From: Sphingobacterium yanglingense
GTDB taxonomy: Bacteria > Bacteroidota > Bacteroidia > Sphingobacteriales > Sphingobacteriaceae
Direction of reading: 5' to 3'
Length of the DNA: 64,000 nt
Assembly (NCBI RefSeq): GCF_004363245.1
Contig: NZ_SNYV01000013.1
Span: forward strand, 210,939-274,938
In this document: one piece after another, positions 33,495 to 42,745 of the stretch
How positions within the stretch are numbered: the first letter of the stretch is position 1
Layout: every line of letters starts with the position of its first letter
The notes under the pieces: generated by a model
What the model was told of the DNA's origin: nothing
Database searches by the model: none
Seen by the model: only the letters and a program-made list of their open reading frames with translations
Program-made: the position numbers and the translations under genes

Positions 33495-34430
33495 ATGGAT
33501 ATTATACCAGTGGTTTTTTGTTTTGACGATAATTGGCTTTTGCCAGCAGGTGTTTGTATTAGTTCTTTACTGGAAAATGCCGGTAGTAATACTTTCTATG
33601 ATATTTTTATCCTTCATGATGACGCGGCGACCTATCCTAACTCTAAATGGTTAGATTGTTTGTATGGTAAATACACCAATTTCTCAATAAAATATCGAAG
33701 TGTTGGAAATGAATTTCACGATGCATTTCAGATCAGGGGTATAACAGTAGCTGCTTACTATAGACTACTTATTCCAGAACTTATTCCAGAATATAATAAG
33801 ATTATGTATCACGACGTAGACGTTATATTTAGAGAAGACTTGTCAAGAATTTTCAATGAAGCAGACTTAGGAGGTAATTATATCGCTGGAGTCGTTTCTC
33901 CAGGTTTTTTCAATGAGAAAGCTTCTAAGAACAGAAGCGAGATGGGACTAACACCAGAAAAGTATATTCTGTCGGGTAACCTTATATTTAATTCAGAATT
34001 ATTACGAAAGGATGAAATTGTCTCCTTATTTAAAATAGAAGCTCAAAAGGATTATATACACCAAGATATGGATGTGATAAATCTGGTTTGTAAAGAGCGG
34101 ATCTCCTATCTCTCACCTGTATTCTGCGGTACAATTGAACTATTTAAACTAGCGGCTAATAAAGAGGATCAACCGTTATATACACTTTTGGAATTGGAAG
34201 AAATGCAAAGTAATGGGATAGTACACTACAATGGACCTAAACCGTGGAATGGATGGTGTCCAAACTTTGATATTTGGTGGGAGTATTATAGAAAGTCCGT
34301 GTTTTTTGACCCAGCTTATTATTTTGAATTTTATACGTCAAAATATGACGAGCTGGATAAGTTGGGAGAGGTCAAGCTGATTAAATTACTGCTACGTAAA
34401 ATAGCTAAACGTTTGAATATCATTAAATGA
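33495..34430 (+). CDS. Glycosyltransferase family 8
   Basis: A 311-aa enzyme. 'IIPVVFCFDDNWLLPAGVCI' is the GT8 opening, 'YHDVDVIFREDL' gives the DxD metal site, and 'GIVHYNGPKPWNGWCPNFDI' is the conserved C-terminal HxxGxxKPW motif. Retaining enzymes of this family move Glc or Gal from UDP-sugars (LgtC type). It ends in ATGA shared with the next gene, and marks the right edge of the A+T-rich block. Confidence 0.92.
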   Translation: MDIIPVVFCFDDNWLLPAGVCISSLLENAGSNTFYDIFILHDDAATYPNSKWLDCLYGKYTNFSIKYRSVGNEFHDAFQIRGITVAAYYRLLIPELIPEYNKIMYHDVDVIFREDLSRIFNEADLGGNYIAGVVSPGFFNEKASKNRSEMGLTPEKYILSGNLIFNSELLRKDEIVSLFKIEAQKDYIHQDMDVINLVCKERISYLSPVFCGTIELFKLAANKEDQPLYTLLELEEMQSNGIVHYNGPKPWNGWCPNFDIWWEYYRKSVFFDPAYYFEFYTSKYDELDKLGEVKLIKLLLRKIAKRLNIIK

Positions 34431-35314
34431 AACACGCTTATCTCATTATGGCACATCATGAACCGGAGGTTTTGCAGTTATTGCTGGAGGCTCTAGATGA
34501 CAAGAGGAATGATGTATTCATTCATTTTGATCGTAAGTGTGAGGCTGTGCCAGCTATTAGGATGAAGAAAGCACGGGCCTTTATTTTAGGGGAGCGTATA
34601 GATGTGCGTTGGGGGCATCGGTCTCAGATCGATGTTGAGCTGCTCCTGTTTGAAAGGGCCTACAAAAAGCAGGAATACCGTTACTATCATCTGCTATCGG
34701 GGGTAGATATGCCTATAAAATCGCAGGATTATATTCATTGCTTCTTTGAAGAACACAGCGGGAAAGAATTTATCGGTTTTACACAAGGAGATACGGAAGT
34801 GGAAATTACACGTAAGGTGAGAAGATATCATCTGTTTTCAACAGAGTTTCGTTTGCCAAAAGGATTAAGGGCCTTTTTTGTAAAAGGAGTACGTAAGGCT
34901 TTCTTAGAACTACAGACCTGTTTTGGGATAAAGAGGTATGCTGATATCGAATTTAAAAAGGGAACAAATTGGGTGAGCGTAAGCAGCGAATTTGTAGCAT
35001 TGGTTTTGTCCCAAAAGGAGAAGATACAGAAGATGTATGTGCGGTCTTTTTGTGCGGATGAAATTTTTATACAGACTATATGCTGGAACTCTTGTTTCAG
35101 GGAGTGTGTATATGATTTGTTGGATTCGAGGAATAGTAGTAAGCGTATGATTCAATGGGTAAATAATGAAATAGTAGACTGGAAAATGGATGATGTACGT
35201 TTTTTATTGGACTCGCCAGGCCTGTTTGCTCGAAAGTTTTCAAAAAATAATATAGATGTCGCTAAGGCGATACTACAAGGTATCCAGGTAAAGGAAGAGA
35301 GTTATGACGGTTAG
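34427..35314 (+). CDS. Core-2/I-branching-type glycosyltransferase (GT14)
   Basis: A 295-aa protein starting 'MKHAYLIMAHHEPEVLQLLL', then 'FIHFDRKCEAVPAIRMKKAR' and 'RYYHLLSGVDMPIKSQDYIH', the standard motifs of bacterial beta-1,6-N-acetylglucosaminyltransferase-like GT14 members. 'WVSVSSEFVALVL' and 'CADEIFIQTICWNS' carry the later catalytic region. It would add a branch sugar, probably GlcNAc or xylose, to the repeat unit. It overlaps the gene before by 4 nt and the next by 11 nt. Confidence 0.88.
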   Translation: MKHAYLIMAHHEPEVLQLLLEALDDKRNDVFIHFDRKCEAVPAIRMKKARAFILGERIDVRWGHRSQIDVELLLFERAYKKQEYRYYHLLSGVDMPIKSQDYIHCFFEEHSGKEFIGFTQGDTEVEITRKVRRYHLFSTEFRLPKGLRAFFVKGVRKAFLELQTCFGIKRYADIEFKKGTNWVSVSSEFVALVLSQKEKIQKMYVRSFCADEIFIQTICWNSCFRECVYDLLDSRNSSKRMIQWVNNEIVDWKMDDVRFLLDSPGLFARKFSKNNIDVAKAILQGIQVKEESYDG

Positions 35315-36284
35315 TATCATTGTACCTATTTATAATGTGTCCAGGCATATCGAAAAATGTGTCCGTAGTCTGATGGAGCAGACTTATGGAGATATAGAGT
35401 ATGTTTTTGTCGATGATGCTTCTCCGGATGATAGTATCGCTTTATTAAAGGGGGTAATTGAGGAATATCCATCACGTGGTATGCAGGTGAAGCTATTGGT
35501 GCATGAAAAAAATAAAGGATTGCCGGCGGCAAGAAATACAGGTCTGGCACAGGTGGAGGGGGATTATATTTATCATTGCGATAGTGACGATTGGTTGGAC
35601 ACTGATTGTATCCGTGAAATGCTATCCTATGCATTGGAAAAGAGAGTCGATATTGTATATAGTGATTGGTATCTGAGTTTTTATAAAAATGAACGTTATA
35701 TGCAACAACCTGATTGCGCGGGGCCACGGGAGGCAATACAGGCGATGTTGGACGGCTCTATGAAATATAATGTCTGGAACAAACTGGTCAAAAGGGAACT
35801 GTATGTGTTGAATAATATCAGCTTTCCAGAAGGAAGAGGGATGGGGGAAGATATGACTATGATCAAGCTATTTGCACATGCACAACAGGTAGCTTATCTA
35901 CCCAAGGCTTATTATCATTATATGCAGACTAATTCGGAGGCTTTTACCAAAGCGTTTAAAGAGAGTCATCTAAATGATATTTTCGATAATACACGAGATA
36001 CGATAGCTTATATAGAAAAAATATTTGGGAACGAGCTGTTCTTGAAAGAGATCCGTTTTTTTCAGTTGAATGCAAAGCTGCCACTTTTATTTAGTGCTGA
36101 CCGGGCCATGTTTTCGGTCTGGCGCTCTTGGTTTACGGATGCGCACCCTTATATAAAGATGAATCTGGCTTTTTCTAAAAGAACCAAATTTATTCAATAT
36201 GCTGCTATCCGAAAGCAAGACTGGGTAGTCAGCCTGTATAATGTGATTTTGTTCCGCTTGGTGTATGGTGTATTATATAGATAA
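35304..36284 (+). CDS. Glycosyltransferase family 2
   Basis: A 326-aa GT-A enzyme with 'VSIIVPIYNVSRHIEKCVRS', 'YVFVDDASPDDSIALLKGVI' and the DxD-like 'YHCDSDDWLDTD'. 'EGRGMGEDMTMIKLFAHAQQ' is the catalytic region. It is similar in form to the family 2 enzyme at 30020 ('NVWNKLVKRELY' here against 'MLWNKIIRRSIV' there), so the two may be distant paralogs. It overlaps the GT14 gene and is 3 nt from the polymerase gene. Confidence 0.92.
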   Translation: MTVSIIVPIYNVSRHIEKCVRSLMEQTYGDIEYVFVDDASPDDSIALLKGVIEEYPSRGMQVKLLVHEKNKGLPAARNTGLAQVEGDYIYHCDSDDWLDTDCIREMLSYALEKRVDIVYSDWYLSFYKNERYMQQPDCAGPREAIQAMLDGSMKYNVWNKLVKRELYVLNNISFPEGRGMGEDMTMIKLFAHAQQVAYLPKAYYHYMQTNSEAFTKAFKESHLNDIFDNTRDTIAYIEKIFGNELFLKEIRFFQLNAKLPLLFSADRAMFSVWRSWFTDAHPYIKMNLAFSKRTKFIQYAAIRKQDWVVSLYNVILFRLVYGVLYR

Positions 36285-36287
36285 GGG

Positions 36288-37535
36288 ATGATGAAGCTAA
36301 TCAAATATGCAGTGTTAGGGATGCTTGTCAGCATGTACTTTTTCTCTTTTGGCTTTACATTTCTGCCTGAACAGGTTAATACGAAGCTGATTTTTGCTGT
36401 TTTTGGGGCAAGTTTCTGGGTATTTAATTCCATCCGAGGAGGATCAATAGAGATCAATAGGAAATTATTGGGAGCGATCTGTTTTGCTGTTGTGTTCTCT
36501 GCCGTAGGTTTTTTCTCTATGGATTACAATTATTCTACGGATTCTTCCTATGCGACTTATATCGTTAGTTTTTCCGTCTGGATGTTTGCAGGCTATTTTG
36601 TGATCAATTGTTTAAAACTAGGGCATAAGGAGGTCGGCTTTGATCTATTGGCGTATTATCTGATCGCTGTATGTGTGGCGCAATGTATGTTGGCCTTAGT
36701 GATTGATAATGTTCCAGTGGTAAAGTCGGTTGTGGATCAATATATCGAACAGGGACAGGGGTTCTTAAATAATATAGAAAGACTGTATGGAATAGGAGCT
36801 TCGTTAGATAATGCTGGGGTGCGTTTCTCTATCGTATTGCTTATGCTAGTCGCTGTATTAATTAATAGTTGGAAAGTACAAAAGAATACGCTCCTGCTAT
36901 TTCTATTATTAATTTCTTTTATCATCATTTTTACTGTGGGTAGTATTATTGCAAGGACGACTAGCGTGGGAGGAACTCTTGCGATTGTTTATCTGTTTCT
37001 GGGGACTGGTGTGTGGCGTTTTTTCTTAAAAAGGGAACTGTTAAAATTATACTTGGTTTTTTTTCTCTGCCTTTTGTTCGTCTTGTTGCTGGCGACTTAT
37101 TTTTATAAGACCAACCCTGTTTTCTATGATTATATGCGTTTTGCTTTTGAAGGATTCTTTAATTGGGTGGAAAAAGGCGAATGGAAAACCACTTCTACTG
37201 ATCGATTGAATTCAGTAATGTGGATATGGCCTGATCCGAATGATAATAAAACCTGGTTGATCGGGAAAGCAACTTTCGATAATTGGCATGCCGTGGGAAC
37301 GGATATTGGGTATTGCCGATTCGTATTTTACAATGGGCTGTTGGGACTGTCTATATTTTCTTTGTTTTTTGTGTACAATGCATGGGCATGCAGTAAACTA
37401 CTACCTGGTTATGAGCTTTTCTTCGCATTCCTACTATTACTGAGTTTTGTTATTTGGTTGAAAGTTGCTACGGATCTGTTTTTGGTCTATGCACTCTTTT
37501 ACTGCCTGGAAGGTGGAGAAAGGAGGAGGATATGA
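36288..37535 (+). CDS. Wzy-like O-antigen/exopolysaccharide polymerase
   Basis: A 415-aa integral membrane protein with about ten to eleven hydrophobic segments and one large extracytoplasmic loop around residues 265-335 ('WKTTSTDRLNSVMWIWPDPN', then 'NWHAVGTDIGYCRFVFYNGL'), the usual shape of Wzy polymerases. Sequence identity in this group is low, so the call depends on topology and on being the only such protein in a locus that has a flippase and a Wzc-like kinase. It joins flipped repeat units in the periplasm. It shares ATGA with the next gene. Confidence 0.78.
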   Translation: MMKLIKYAVLGMLVSMYFFSFGFTFLPEQVNTKLIFAVFGASFWVFNSIRGGSIEINRKLLGAICFAVVFSAVGFFSMDYNYSTDSSYATYIVSFSVWMFAGYFVINCLKLGHKEVGFDLLAYYLIAVCVAQCMLALVIDNVPVVKSVVDQYIEQGQGFLNNIERLYGIGASLDNAGVRFSIVLLMLVAVLINSWKVQKNTLLLFLLLISFIIIFTVGSIIARTTSVGGTLAIVYLFLGTGVWRFFLKRELLKLYLVFFLCLLFVLLLATYFYKTNPVFYDYMRFAFEGFFNWVEKGEWKTTSTDRLNSVMWIWPDPNDNKTWLIGKATFDNWHAVGTDIGYCRFVFYNGLLGLSIFSLFFVYNAWACSKLLPGYELFFAFLLLLSFVIWLKVATDLFLVYALFYCLEGGERRRI

Positions 37536-38668
37536 AGATTATGTACTGTTTACTGGGGACATTCAACTCGGGGGGGATGGAACGTGTATTGGCCAATAAA
37601 GCTAATTATCTCGTGAGGGCGGGAAATGAAGTGGTTATTGTCACTACGGATCAACAGGGCAGACCTCCATTCTTTGAACTGGATGCTAGAATCGAGCAGA
37701 TAGATCTTGGTATTAACTATACCGCGAATGTTGGGCGGAATTTTTTAGGGAAATTTTGGAGCTATCTTTTTAAGAGACAACAGCACCAGAAGAAATTGAA
37801 GCGCTTGTTAGAACAGTTAAAAGCGGATATCACGGTATCTATGTTTGATCATGACGCTTCTTTCTTGTTCAAGAGCAAGGATAACAGTAAAAAAATCCTG
37901 GAGATTCATTTTTCAAGATATAAGCGGCTGCAATATGGCAGAAAGGGAGTATGGAAACTCTTGGACGTATGGCTCAGTAGGCGGGATCTGAAGATAGCCC
38001 GTTCTTATGATCGCTTTGTCGTACTTACACAGGAGGATAGAGGCTATTGGGGCGATTTGGTTAATATTCGCGTGATCCCGAATGCCCACAGTTTTAACCT
38101 CGATGAAACAGCAACGTTGGAAAAAAGTAATGTCGTAGCAGTAGGACGCTATGACTACCAGAAGGGATTTGATGAACTGATTGCTATTTGGAGTGAGGTG
38201 CATCGGCAGCATCCCGATTGGCAGCTTTCTATTTATGGTAATGGTCCATTGAAAGAAGATATGAAGCGGCAGATAGCAGCACTGGGATTGGAGGATTCGG
38301 TCCGTTTATGTGATCCGGTAAAGCATATTGAACAGGTGTATCTACAAAGTGCACTGCTATTGATGACCTCACGTTATGAGGGCTTACCTATGGTCTTGTT
38401 GGAGGCGCAGGCTTGTGGTGTGCCCATGGTTTCTTATGCCTGTAAGTGTGGCCCTAAAGATATTATATCGGATGGTGAAAATGGCTATTTGATTCCGGAA
38501 GGTGAGCGGGAACTTTTTAGTCAGCGCATCGATGCCCTGATAAGGGATGTATCATTGCGAAAAAAAATGGGACAGGTGGCTAAGTTGCGGTCGGAAGGTT
38601 TCTCAGAGGATAAGGTCATGGAAAAATGGGTTGAATTATTTACGGAATTAACTGGTGTAAAGAAATGA
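37532..38668 (+). CDS. Glycosyltransferase family 4
   Basis: A 378-aa GT-B enzyme. I start it at the ATG at 37532, which overlaps the stop of the polymerase gene and gives 'MKIMYCLLGTFNSGGMERVL', the usual family 4 start; the frame open from 37454 is inside the polymerase gene. Donor-binding motifs in the C-terminal half are 'VAVGRYDYQKGFDELIAIWS' and 'TSRYEGLPMVLLEAQACGVP' (the EX7E pair). Substrate unknown. It is coupled to both neighbours by 4-nt overlaps. Confidence 0.92.
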   Translation: MKIMYCLLGTFNSGGMERVLANKANYLVRAGNEVVIVTTDQQGRPPFFELDARIEQIDLGINYTANVGRNFLGKFWSYLFKRQQHQKKLKRLLEQLKADITVSMFDHDASFLFKSKDNSKKILEIHFSRYKRLQYGRKGVWKLLDVWLSRRDLKIARSYDRFVVLTQEDRGYWGDLVNIRVIPNAHSFNLDETATLEKSNVVAVGRYDYQKGFDELIAIWSEVHRQHPDWQLSIYGNGPLKEDMKRQIAALGLEDSVRLCDPVKHIEQVYLQSALLLMTSRYEGLPMVLLEAQACGVPMVSYACKCGPKDIISDGENGYLIPEGERELFSQRIDALIRDVSLRKKMGQVAKLRSEGFSEDKVMEKWVELFTELTGVKK

Positions 38669-39807
38669 AGACAATAGTTATATCTGCAGTCAATATTGTG
38701 GAAGCGGGGCCACTGGCTATTCTTAGAAATTGTCTCCATTATCTATCGGTGCTTGCTGCTAATAAAGAATATAGGGTGGTTGCTCTGGTGTATGAAAAGA
38801 AGCTGGCTGAGTTTCCGAATATCACTTATATCGAAACCCAATGGCCTAAAAAACGTTGGATAAACCGTCTATGGTATGAGTACGTAACGATGAAGAAAGT
38901 GAGTAAGGAGATAGGACCGGTTTATTTATGGTTTTCACTGCACGATACCAGTCCTCGTGTAGAGGCGGAGCTGCAGGCGGTGTATTGCCATAACGCCTTT
39001 ACGTTTTATAAATGGAAATGGAGGGAGTTGTTTTTTGCACCAAAAATTGTGCTATTCTCCCTACTTACAAAATACATTTATGCCTTTAATGTCTCTGCAA
39101 ATCGATATCTCGTAGTGCAGCAGGAATGGTTTAGGGAGGCTATGGCGAGAGATTTTGATTTTCCTGAAAAGGATATCATTGTTGCTAAGCCGCAGCAGGT
39201 TATTCCAGTCGATACGACCTCAGCTAAAGATGAAGAGCGAAATGGAGAAGATTATTCTTTTCTATTCCCGGCTTCGCCCAATAGCCACAAAAACTTCGAG
39301 TGTCTCTGTGAGGCCGTGGCCTTATTGGAGGGAAAGGAAGGCCTTCCGAAATTTAAAGTATATATCACGATAACAGGAGAAGAAAATAGCTATACCCGAT
39401 GGGTTTTAAAAAAATGGGGTAATCGGTATGAATCATTATGTTTCATCGGCTTTTTAAGTAAAGAAGGTCTACTTGATTATTACGAGAAAGTAGATTGTCT
39501 GGTGTTTCCCTCAAAGACGGAAAGCTGGGGGCTTCCTATTTCCGAGTTTGCAAATTATGGAAAGCCTATGCTACTGGCCGATCTGCCTTATGCCCGAGAA
39601 ACAGCCGCTGGAAGTAGGTGTACTGCGTTTTTTGATCCAGATCGGCCTGATAACCTGGCCGGGTATATGGGCCAATTGATACGAGGAGAAACGAAGGAGT
39701 TGGCACCTGTAGCGGATCGGAGAATCGCAGCACCGGTAGCCGATGAATGGGAAGCATTATTTAATCTACTTTTAAATGAACAGCATGAAGATATTACAGG
39801 TCGGTAA
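38665..39807 (+). CDS. GT-B glycosyltransferase (family 4-like)
   Basis: A 380-aa enzyme. The N-terminus 'ISAVNIVEAGPLAILRNCLH' differs from common family 4 members but the C-terminal half is typical: 'YSFLFPASPNSHKNFECLCE', 'VDCLVFPSKTESWGLPISEF' and 'GKPMLLADLPYARE'. The first Glu of the usual EX7E motif is the one in 'KTESWGLPISE'. It probably adds one sugar of the repeat unit. Its end overlaps the start of the next gene by about 23 to 32 nt. Confidence 0.87.
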   Translation: MKTIVISAVNIVEAGPLAILRNCLHYLSVLAANKEYRVVALVYEKKLAEFPNITYIETQWPKKRWINRLWYEYVTMKKVSKEIGPVYLWFSLHDTSPRVEAELQAVYCHNAFTFYKWKWRELFFAPKIVLFSLLTKYIYAFNVSANRYLVVQQEWFREAMARDFDFPEKDIIVAKPQQVIPVDTTSAKDEERNGEDYSFLFPASPNSHKNFECLCEAVALLEGKEGLPKFKVYITITGEENSYTRWVLKKWGNRYESLCFIGFLSKEGLLDYYEKVDCLVFPSKTESWGLPISEFANYGKPMLLADLPYARETAAGSRCTAFFDPDRPDNLAGYMGQLIRGETKELAPVADRRIAAPVADEWEALFNLLLNEQHEDITGR

Positions 39808-40912
39808 GTTTTATCCCATACGGGGAGGGGTCGAAAAAGTAATGTACGATCTGACATTGGGACTCTCAAACGAAGAGGTGTACTGTGATATGCTCTGTGC
39901 TTCGACAGAGGGGTATCCTCAAGGGGTGACACAGTTGAATGATTTTGCACGGTTGATCGTGGTGAAGACTCAGTTGAAGCTGGCAGCAACGATGTTGGCC
40001 CCGGCGATGATAAGTACATTGAGGCGGATAGCGAAGGACTATGATATTATACATGTGCACCATCCAGATCCTATGGCCGCCCTGGCCTTATATTGCTCGG
40101 GTTATAAAGGAAAGGTGATTATGCATTGGCATAGTGATATTCTGAACCAGAAAAAATTAATGAAGCTTTATGCTCCCCTGCAGTCCTGGTTGATACGTAG
40201 GGCAGACCTTATTGTTGGGACGACGCCTGTGTATGTCAAAGATTCTACTTTTCTAAGGAACGTACAGGGTAAATGTGATTATGTGCCTATCGGAATAGAA
40301 CCTTTTGCGTTGCAATCTGATAAAGCGGAGGCGATTAAACAGCAATTTAAAGGAAAGAAAATTATTTTTTCATTAGGAAGATTGGTCCCATATAAAGGAT
40401 ATGAATATCTAGTGCGGGCTGCAGCCTTGCTAACTACAGATGTACAGATTGTCATTGGTGGGACGGGGCCTTTGATGGACGAACTAAAAGCTTTGGCGGA
40501 AGAACTAGGAGTAAAGGATAAAGTGACATTTTTAGGATTTGTGTCGGATGAGGATGTGCCTGCTTATTATGAAGCCTGTGATTGTTTTTGCTTGAGTTCT
40601 GTTTGGAAAAATGAGGCTTTTGCAATTGTTCAGTTGGAAGCAATGTCACTGGGAAAGCCTGTTATCTCGACAGCAATACCGGGATCCGGTGTAAGTTGGG
40701 TAAATCAACACCTGAAATCGGGGATTGTTGTGCCTGTGGCTGATGAGGTCGCACTGAGTGCTGGAATTAATAAATTGCTCTCCAATGATTTGTTATATAG
40801 TGAATTATCGGAAGGAAGTAGGGCGCGCTATGAGCAGTTGTTCCGTAGAGAGAAAATGGTCTCCAAAACAAATGAAATTTATTGCAAACTTTTATTGCAA
40901 AACAATGTTTAA
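39785..40912 (+). CDS. Glycosyltransferase family 4
   Basis: A 375-aa GT-B enzyme. The ATG at 39785 gives the normal start 'MKILQVGKFYPIRGGVEKVM'; another ATG three codons earlier is possible. Motifs are 'DIIHVHHPDPMAALALYCSG', 'IFSLGRLVPYKGYEYLVRAA', 'FLGFVSDEDVPAYYEACDCF' and 'NEAFAIVQLEAMSLGKPVIS' (EX7E). It resembles mannosyl- or rhamnosyltransferases of export loci. It is the last glycosyltransferase before the peptidase/PqqD block. Confidence 0.93.
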   Translation: MKILQVGKFYPIRGGVEKVMYDLTLGLSNEEVYCDMLCASTEGYPQGVTQLNDFARLIVVKTQLKLAATMLAPAMISTLRRIAKDYDIIHVHHPDPMAALALYCSGYKGKVIMHWHSDILNQKKLMKLYAPLQSWLIRRADLIVGTTPVYVKDSTFLRNVQGKCDYVPIGIEPFALQSDKAEAIKQQFKGKKIIFSLGRLVPYKGYEYLVRAAALLTTDVQIVIGGTGPLMDELKALAEELGVKDKVTFLGFVSDEDVPAYYEACDCFCLSSVWKNEAFAIVQLEAMSLGKPVISTAIPGSGVSWVNQHLKSGIVVPVADEVALSAGINKLLSNDLLYSELSEGSRARYEQLFRREKMVSKTNEIYCKLLLQNNV

Positions 40913-40929
40913 TAAATAGTGGCCAATTT

Positions 40930-41382
40930 ATGGAACAGACAAAGAAGAAAATCGTTTGCAAAAACGATCATTTTCTGAAAAATGTGGAAGTGGCATTAGA
41001 ACTGGGGAAGAAGGTGAAGATTGCGGTGAGGGGAAATAGTATGAACCCTGTTTTAAACGATGGAGACATTGTCATTCTAGAAAAAGGACAGCAGCTACCT
41101 ATAGAAAAAGGAGATATAATACTGGCAAAATATGAGGAAAAATATGTTTTGCATCGTGTTGTATGGATTAGTTCAGATTTCTTTTACCTAGCGGGTGATG
41201 GAAATAAACTACAAGTAGAAAAAGTCCGTAAAGATAATGCTATCGCTACGGTAGGTTCAGCCTTTCGTGGAGAGCTGTGTCTGCCGTTGAGCTTCTCCGG
41301 GAGCCGGTTGCAGTTATTTAAACGTAGTGTGCTAGGTGCTTGTTGGTATTTGAATTACAGTATTAAAAAGAAGTTTTTATGA
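40930..41382 (+). CDS. S24/S26-family peptidase, signal-peptidase-like
   Basis: A 150-aa protein; the ATG at 40930 avoids overlap with the gene before. 'VKIAVRGNSMNPVLNDGDIV' carries the catalytic Ser of the SM.P motif and the following G-D. The usual bacterial Lys motif is replaced by 'EKYVLHRVVWI', where a His stands in its place, as in ER-type and SipW-like signal peptidases. 'FYLAGDGN' is the box E match. A hydrophobic C-terminal stretch is weak. It is coupled by ATGA to a PqqD gene, suggesting it cuts a leader from a modified peptide or protein. Confidence 0.82.
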   Translation: MEQTKKKIVCKNDHFLKNVEVALELGKKVKIAVRGNSMNPVLNDGDIVILEKGQQLPIEKGDIILAKYEEKYVLHRVVWISSDFFYLAGDGNKLQVEKVRKDNAIATVGSAFRGELCLPLSFSGSRLQLFKRSVLGACWYLNYSIKKKFL

Positions 41383-41648
41383 AGTTGAGAAAAGATCTGG
41401 TTTTAAGGGAGATAGGAAGTCATTATGTCGTGGTAGATCCTGGGCAGGAAATGGTGGACATGTCAACGGTATTCACGCTGAATACGACTTCAGCATTTCT
41501 GTGGAAAGAGTTGGAAGGTAAGGATATTACAGTGGATCTGATTGCGGATTTGTTGTGCGTTAATTATGAGGTGTCACGGGAAACAGCGGGAAAAGACGCT
41601 CAAACAATTTTTACTGCTTTTTTAGAGAACGGGTTAATGGTAAATTGA
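41379..41648 (+). CDS. PqqD-family protein (peptide-binding RRE type)
   Basis: An 89-aa protein: 'LREIGSHYVVVDPGQEMVDM', then 'STVFTLNTTSAFLWKELEGK', then helices ending 'AFLENGLMVN'. This is the PqqD winged-helix fold, whose members bind leader peptides of ribosomally made modified peptides and present them to partner enzymes. Here it lies between a peptidase and a nucleotidyltransferase gene (4-nt overlap, 1-nt gap). Similar sets with HprK-like kinases are known from lasso-peptide clusters and from exopolysaccharide loci of other phyla. Confidence 0.9.
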   Translation: MKLRKDLVLREIGSHYVVVDPGQEMVDMSTVFTLNTTSAFLWKELEGKDITVDLIADLLCVNYEVSRETAGKDAQTIFTAFLENGLMVN

Positions 41649-41649
41649 A

Positions 41650-42744
41650 ATGGCAAATAGGGAGCGTATCTATACGGTGTTTTTTAACTTACTTCGATCG
41701 GGGCTATGGTCAAGACCTGTCGAAGCAAGCGAATCGTTCCCTTTATCTTCAGCTGAGTGGAAGGATATCTATGATCTGGCCTTGGCACAGACGGTGGAAG
41801 GGCTTGTTTTCAGTGGAATAGAGCGATTGGATATGGAGCACCTACCGCCAACAGATATATGGATGAAATGGTTGGTTCGGGTTACTAAAATCGAACAACA
41901 TAATAAGCTTATGAACCAATGCTTGGCTGAGCAGATAGGTGTTTTTAATGATCTGGATGTTAATCCTATTCTACTGAAAGGGCAGGGGATAGCGCAGCAA
42001 TATGAAGCTCCTCTTCGAAGACTGGCAGGGGATATCGATTGGTACTTTTCTACAAAAGAAGATTATGAAAAGGTGAATAATTGGGTGATAGAAAAAGATG
42101 TGCCGGTAAAATATATGCCTGGACGTAGTATGTGCTACTCTTACAGAGGTCTAGAGATTGATCATCATTCTAACCTGATAGATTTATATAATCCTTTTGT
42201 AAAGCCTTTTCTGAGTGATTTTATAGCGACGGAGCGTGTGTACGATCGATTTATCAAAGTGGATGGGGCGGATTGCCGGATATTGTCACCGGTCCTGAAC
42301 ATTGTACAGGTGGTGAGTCATGTACTGAAGCACCTTCTTTCATTTGGATTGGGATTGAGGCAACTGTGTGATGTAGCTCGTCTGTATGCTGTGCATTGTA
42401 ATGCTATTCAAGATCGGGGACTAGAACAGGTGTATAAGCGGTTGGGGATAGGGAAATGGGTGGTTTTGTTGCACGATTTGCTGGTACGTTATTTAGGACT
42501 GGAACCTCGGTTTTTGCCCTATCAGGAGGGAATGGCTGTCAATGCCGATTGGATGATGGAAGATATTTTGCGCGTAGGTAATTTTGGTTTTTTCGACGAA
42601 CGCTATTCTGATGCAGAGACAGGAAACCGAAAGAACGCTTTTGTACGGGTAAGTAAAAATCTATTGAAATATGGACGTTATGCACCGATGGAATCTGTTT
42701 TCTTTCCGTTAGTCCAGACCTATACACGTGTTTTAAATAAATAA
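41650..42744 (+). CDS. Nucleotidyltransferase family protein (PF14907 type)
   Basis: A 364-aa protein with the family core 'NPILLKGQGIAQQYEAPLRR' followed by 'LAGDIDWYFSTKEDYEKV', where GDID holds the metal-binding Asp pair. The rest is helical ('VVSHVLKHLLSFGLGLRQLC' then 'DVARLY'), as in other members. Such proteins accompany PqqD and HprK-like kinases in lasso-peptide and related clusters; their exact reaction is not settled. It sits 1 nt after PqqD and 1 nt before the ABC transporter gene, so all are co-translated. Confidence 0.85.
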   Translation: MANRERIYTVFFNLLRSGLWSRPVEASESFPLSSAEWKDIYDLALAQTVEGLVFSGIERLDMEHLPPTDIWMKWLVRVTKIEQHNKLMNQCLAEQIGVFNDLDVNPILLKGQGIAQQYEAPLRRLAGDIDWYFSTKEDYEKVNNWVIEKDVPVKYMPGRSMCYSYRGLEIDHHSNLIDLYNPFVKPFLSDFIATERVYDRFIKVDGADCRILSPVLNIVQVVSHVLKHLLSFGLGLRQLCDVARLYAVHCNAIQDRGLEQVYKRLGIGKWVVLLHDLLVRYLGLEPRFLPYQEGMAVNADWMMEDILRVGNFGFFDERYSDAETGNRKNAFVRVSKNLLKYGRYAPMESVFFPLVQTYTRVLNK

Positions 42745-42745
42745 T

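Noticed and set aside
37454-37531. Longer N-terminus for the family 4 glycosyltransferase
   Set aside because: It lies inside the polymerase gene; the ATG at 37532 gives the normal family start and a 4-nt overlap.
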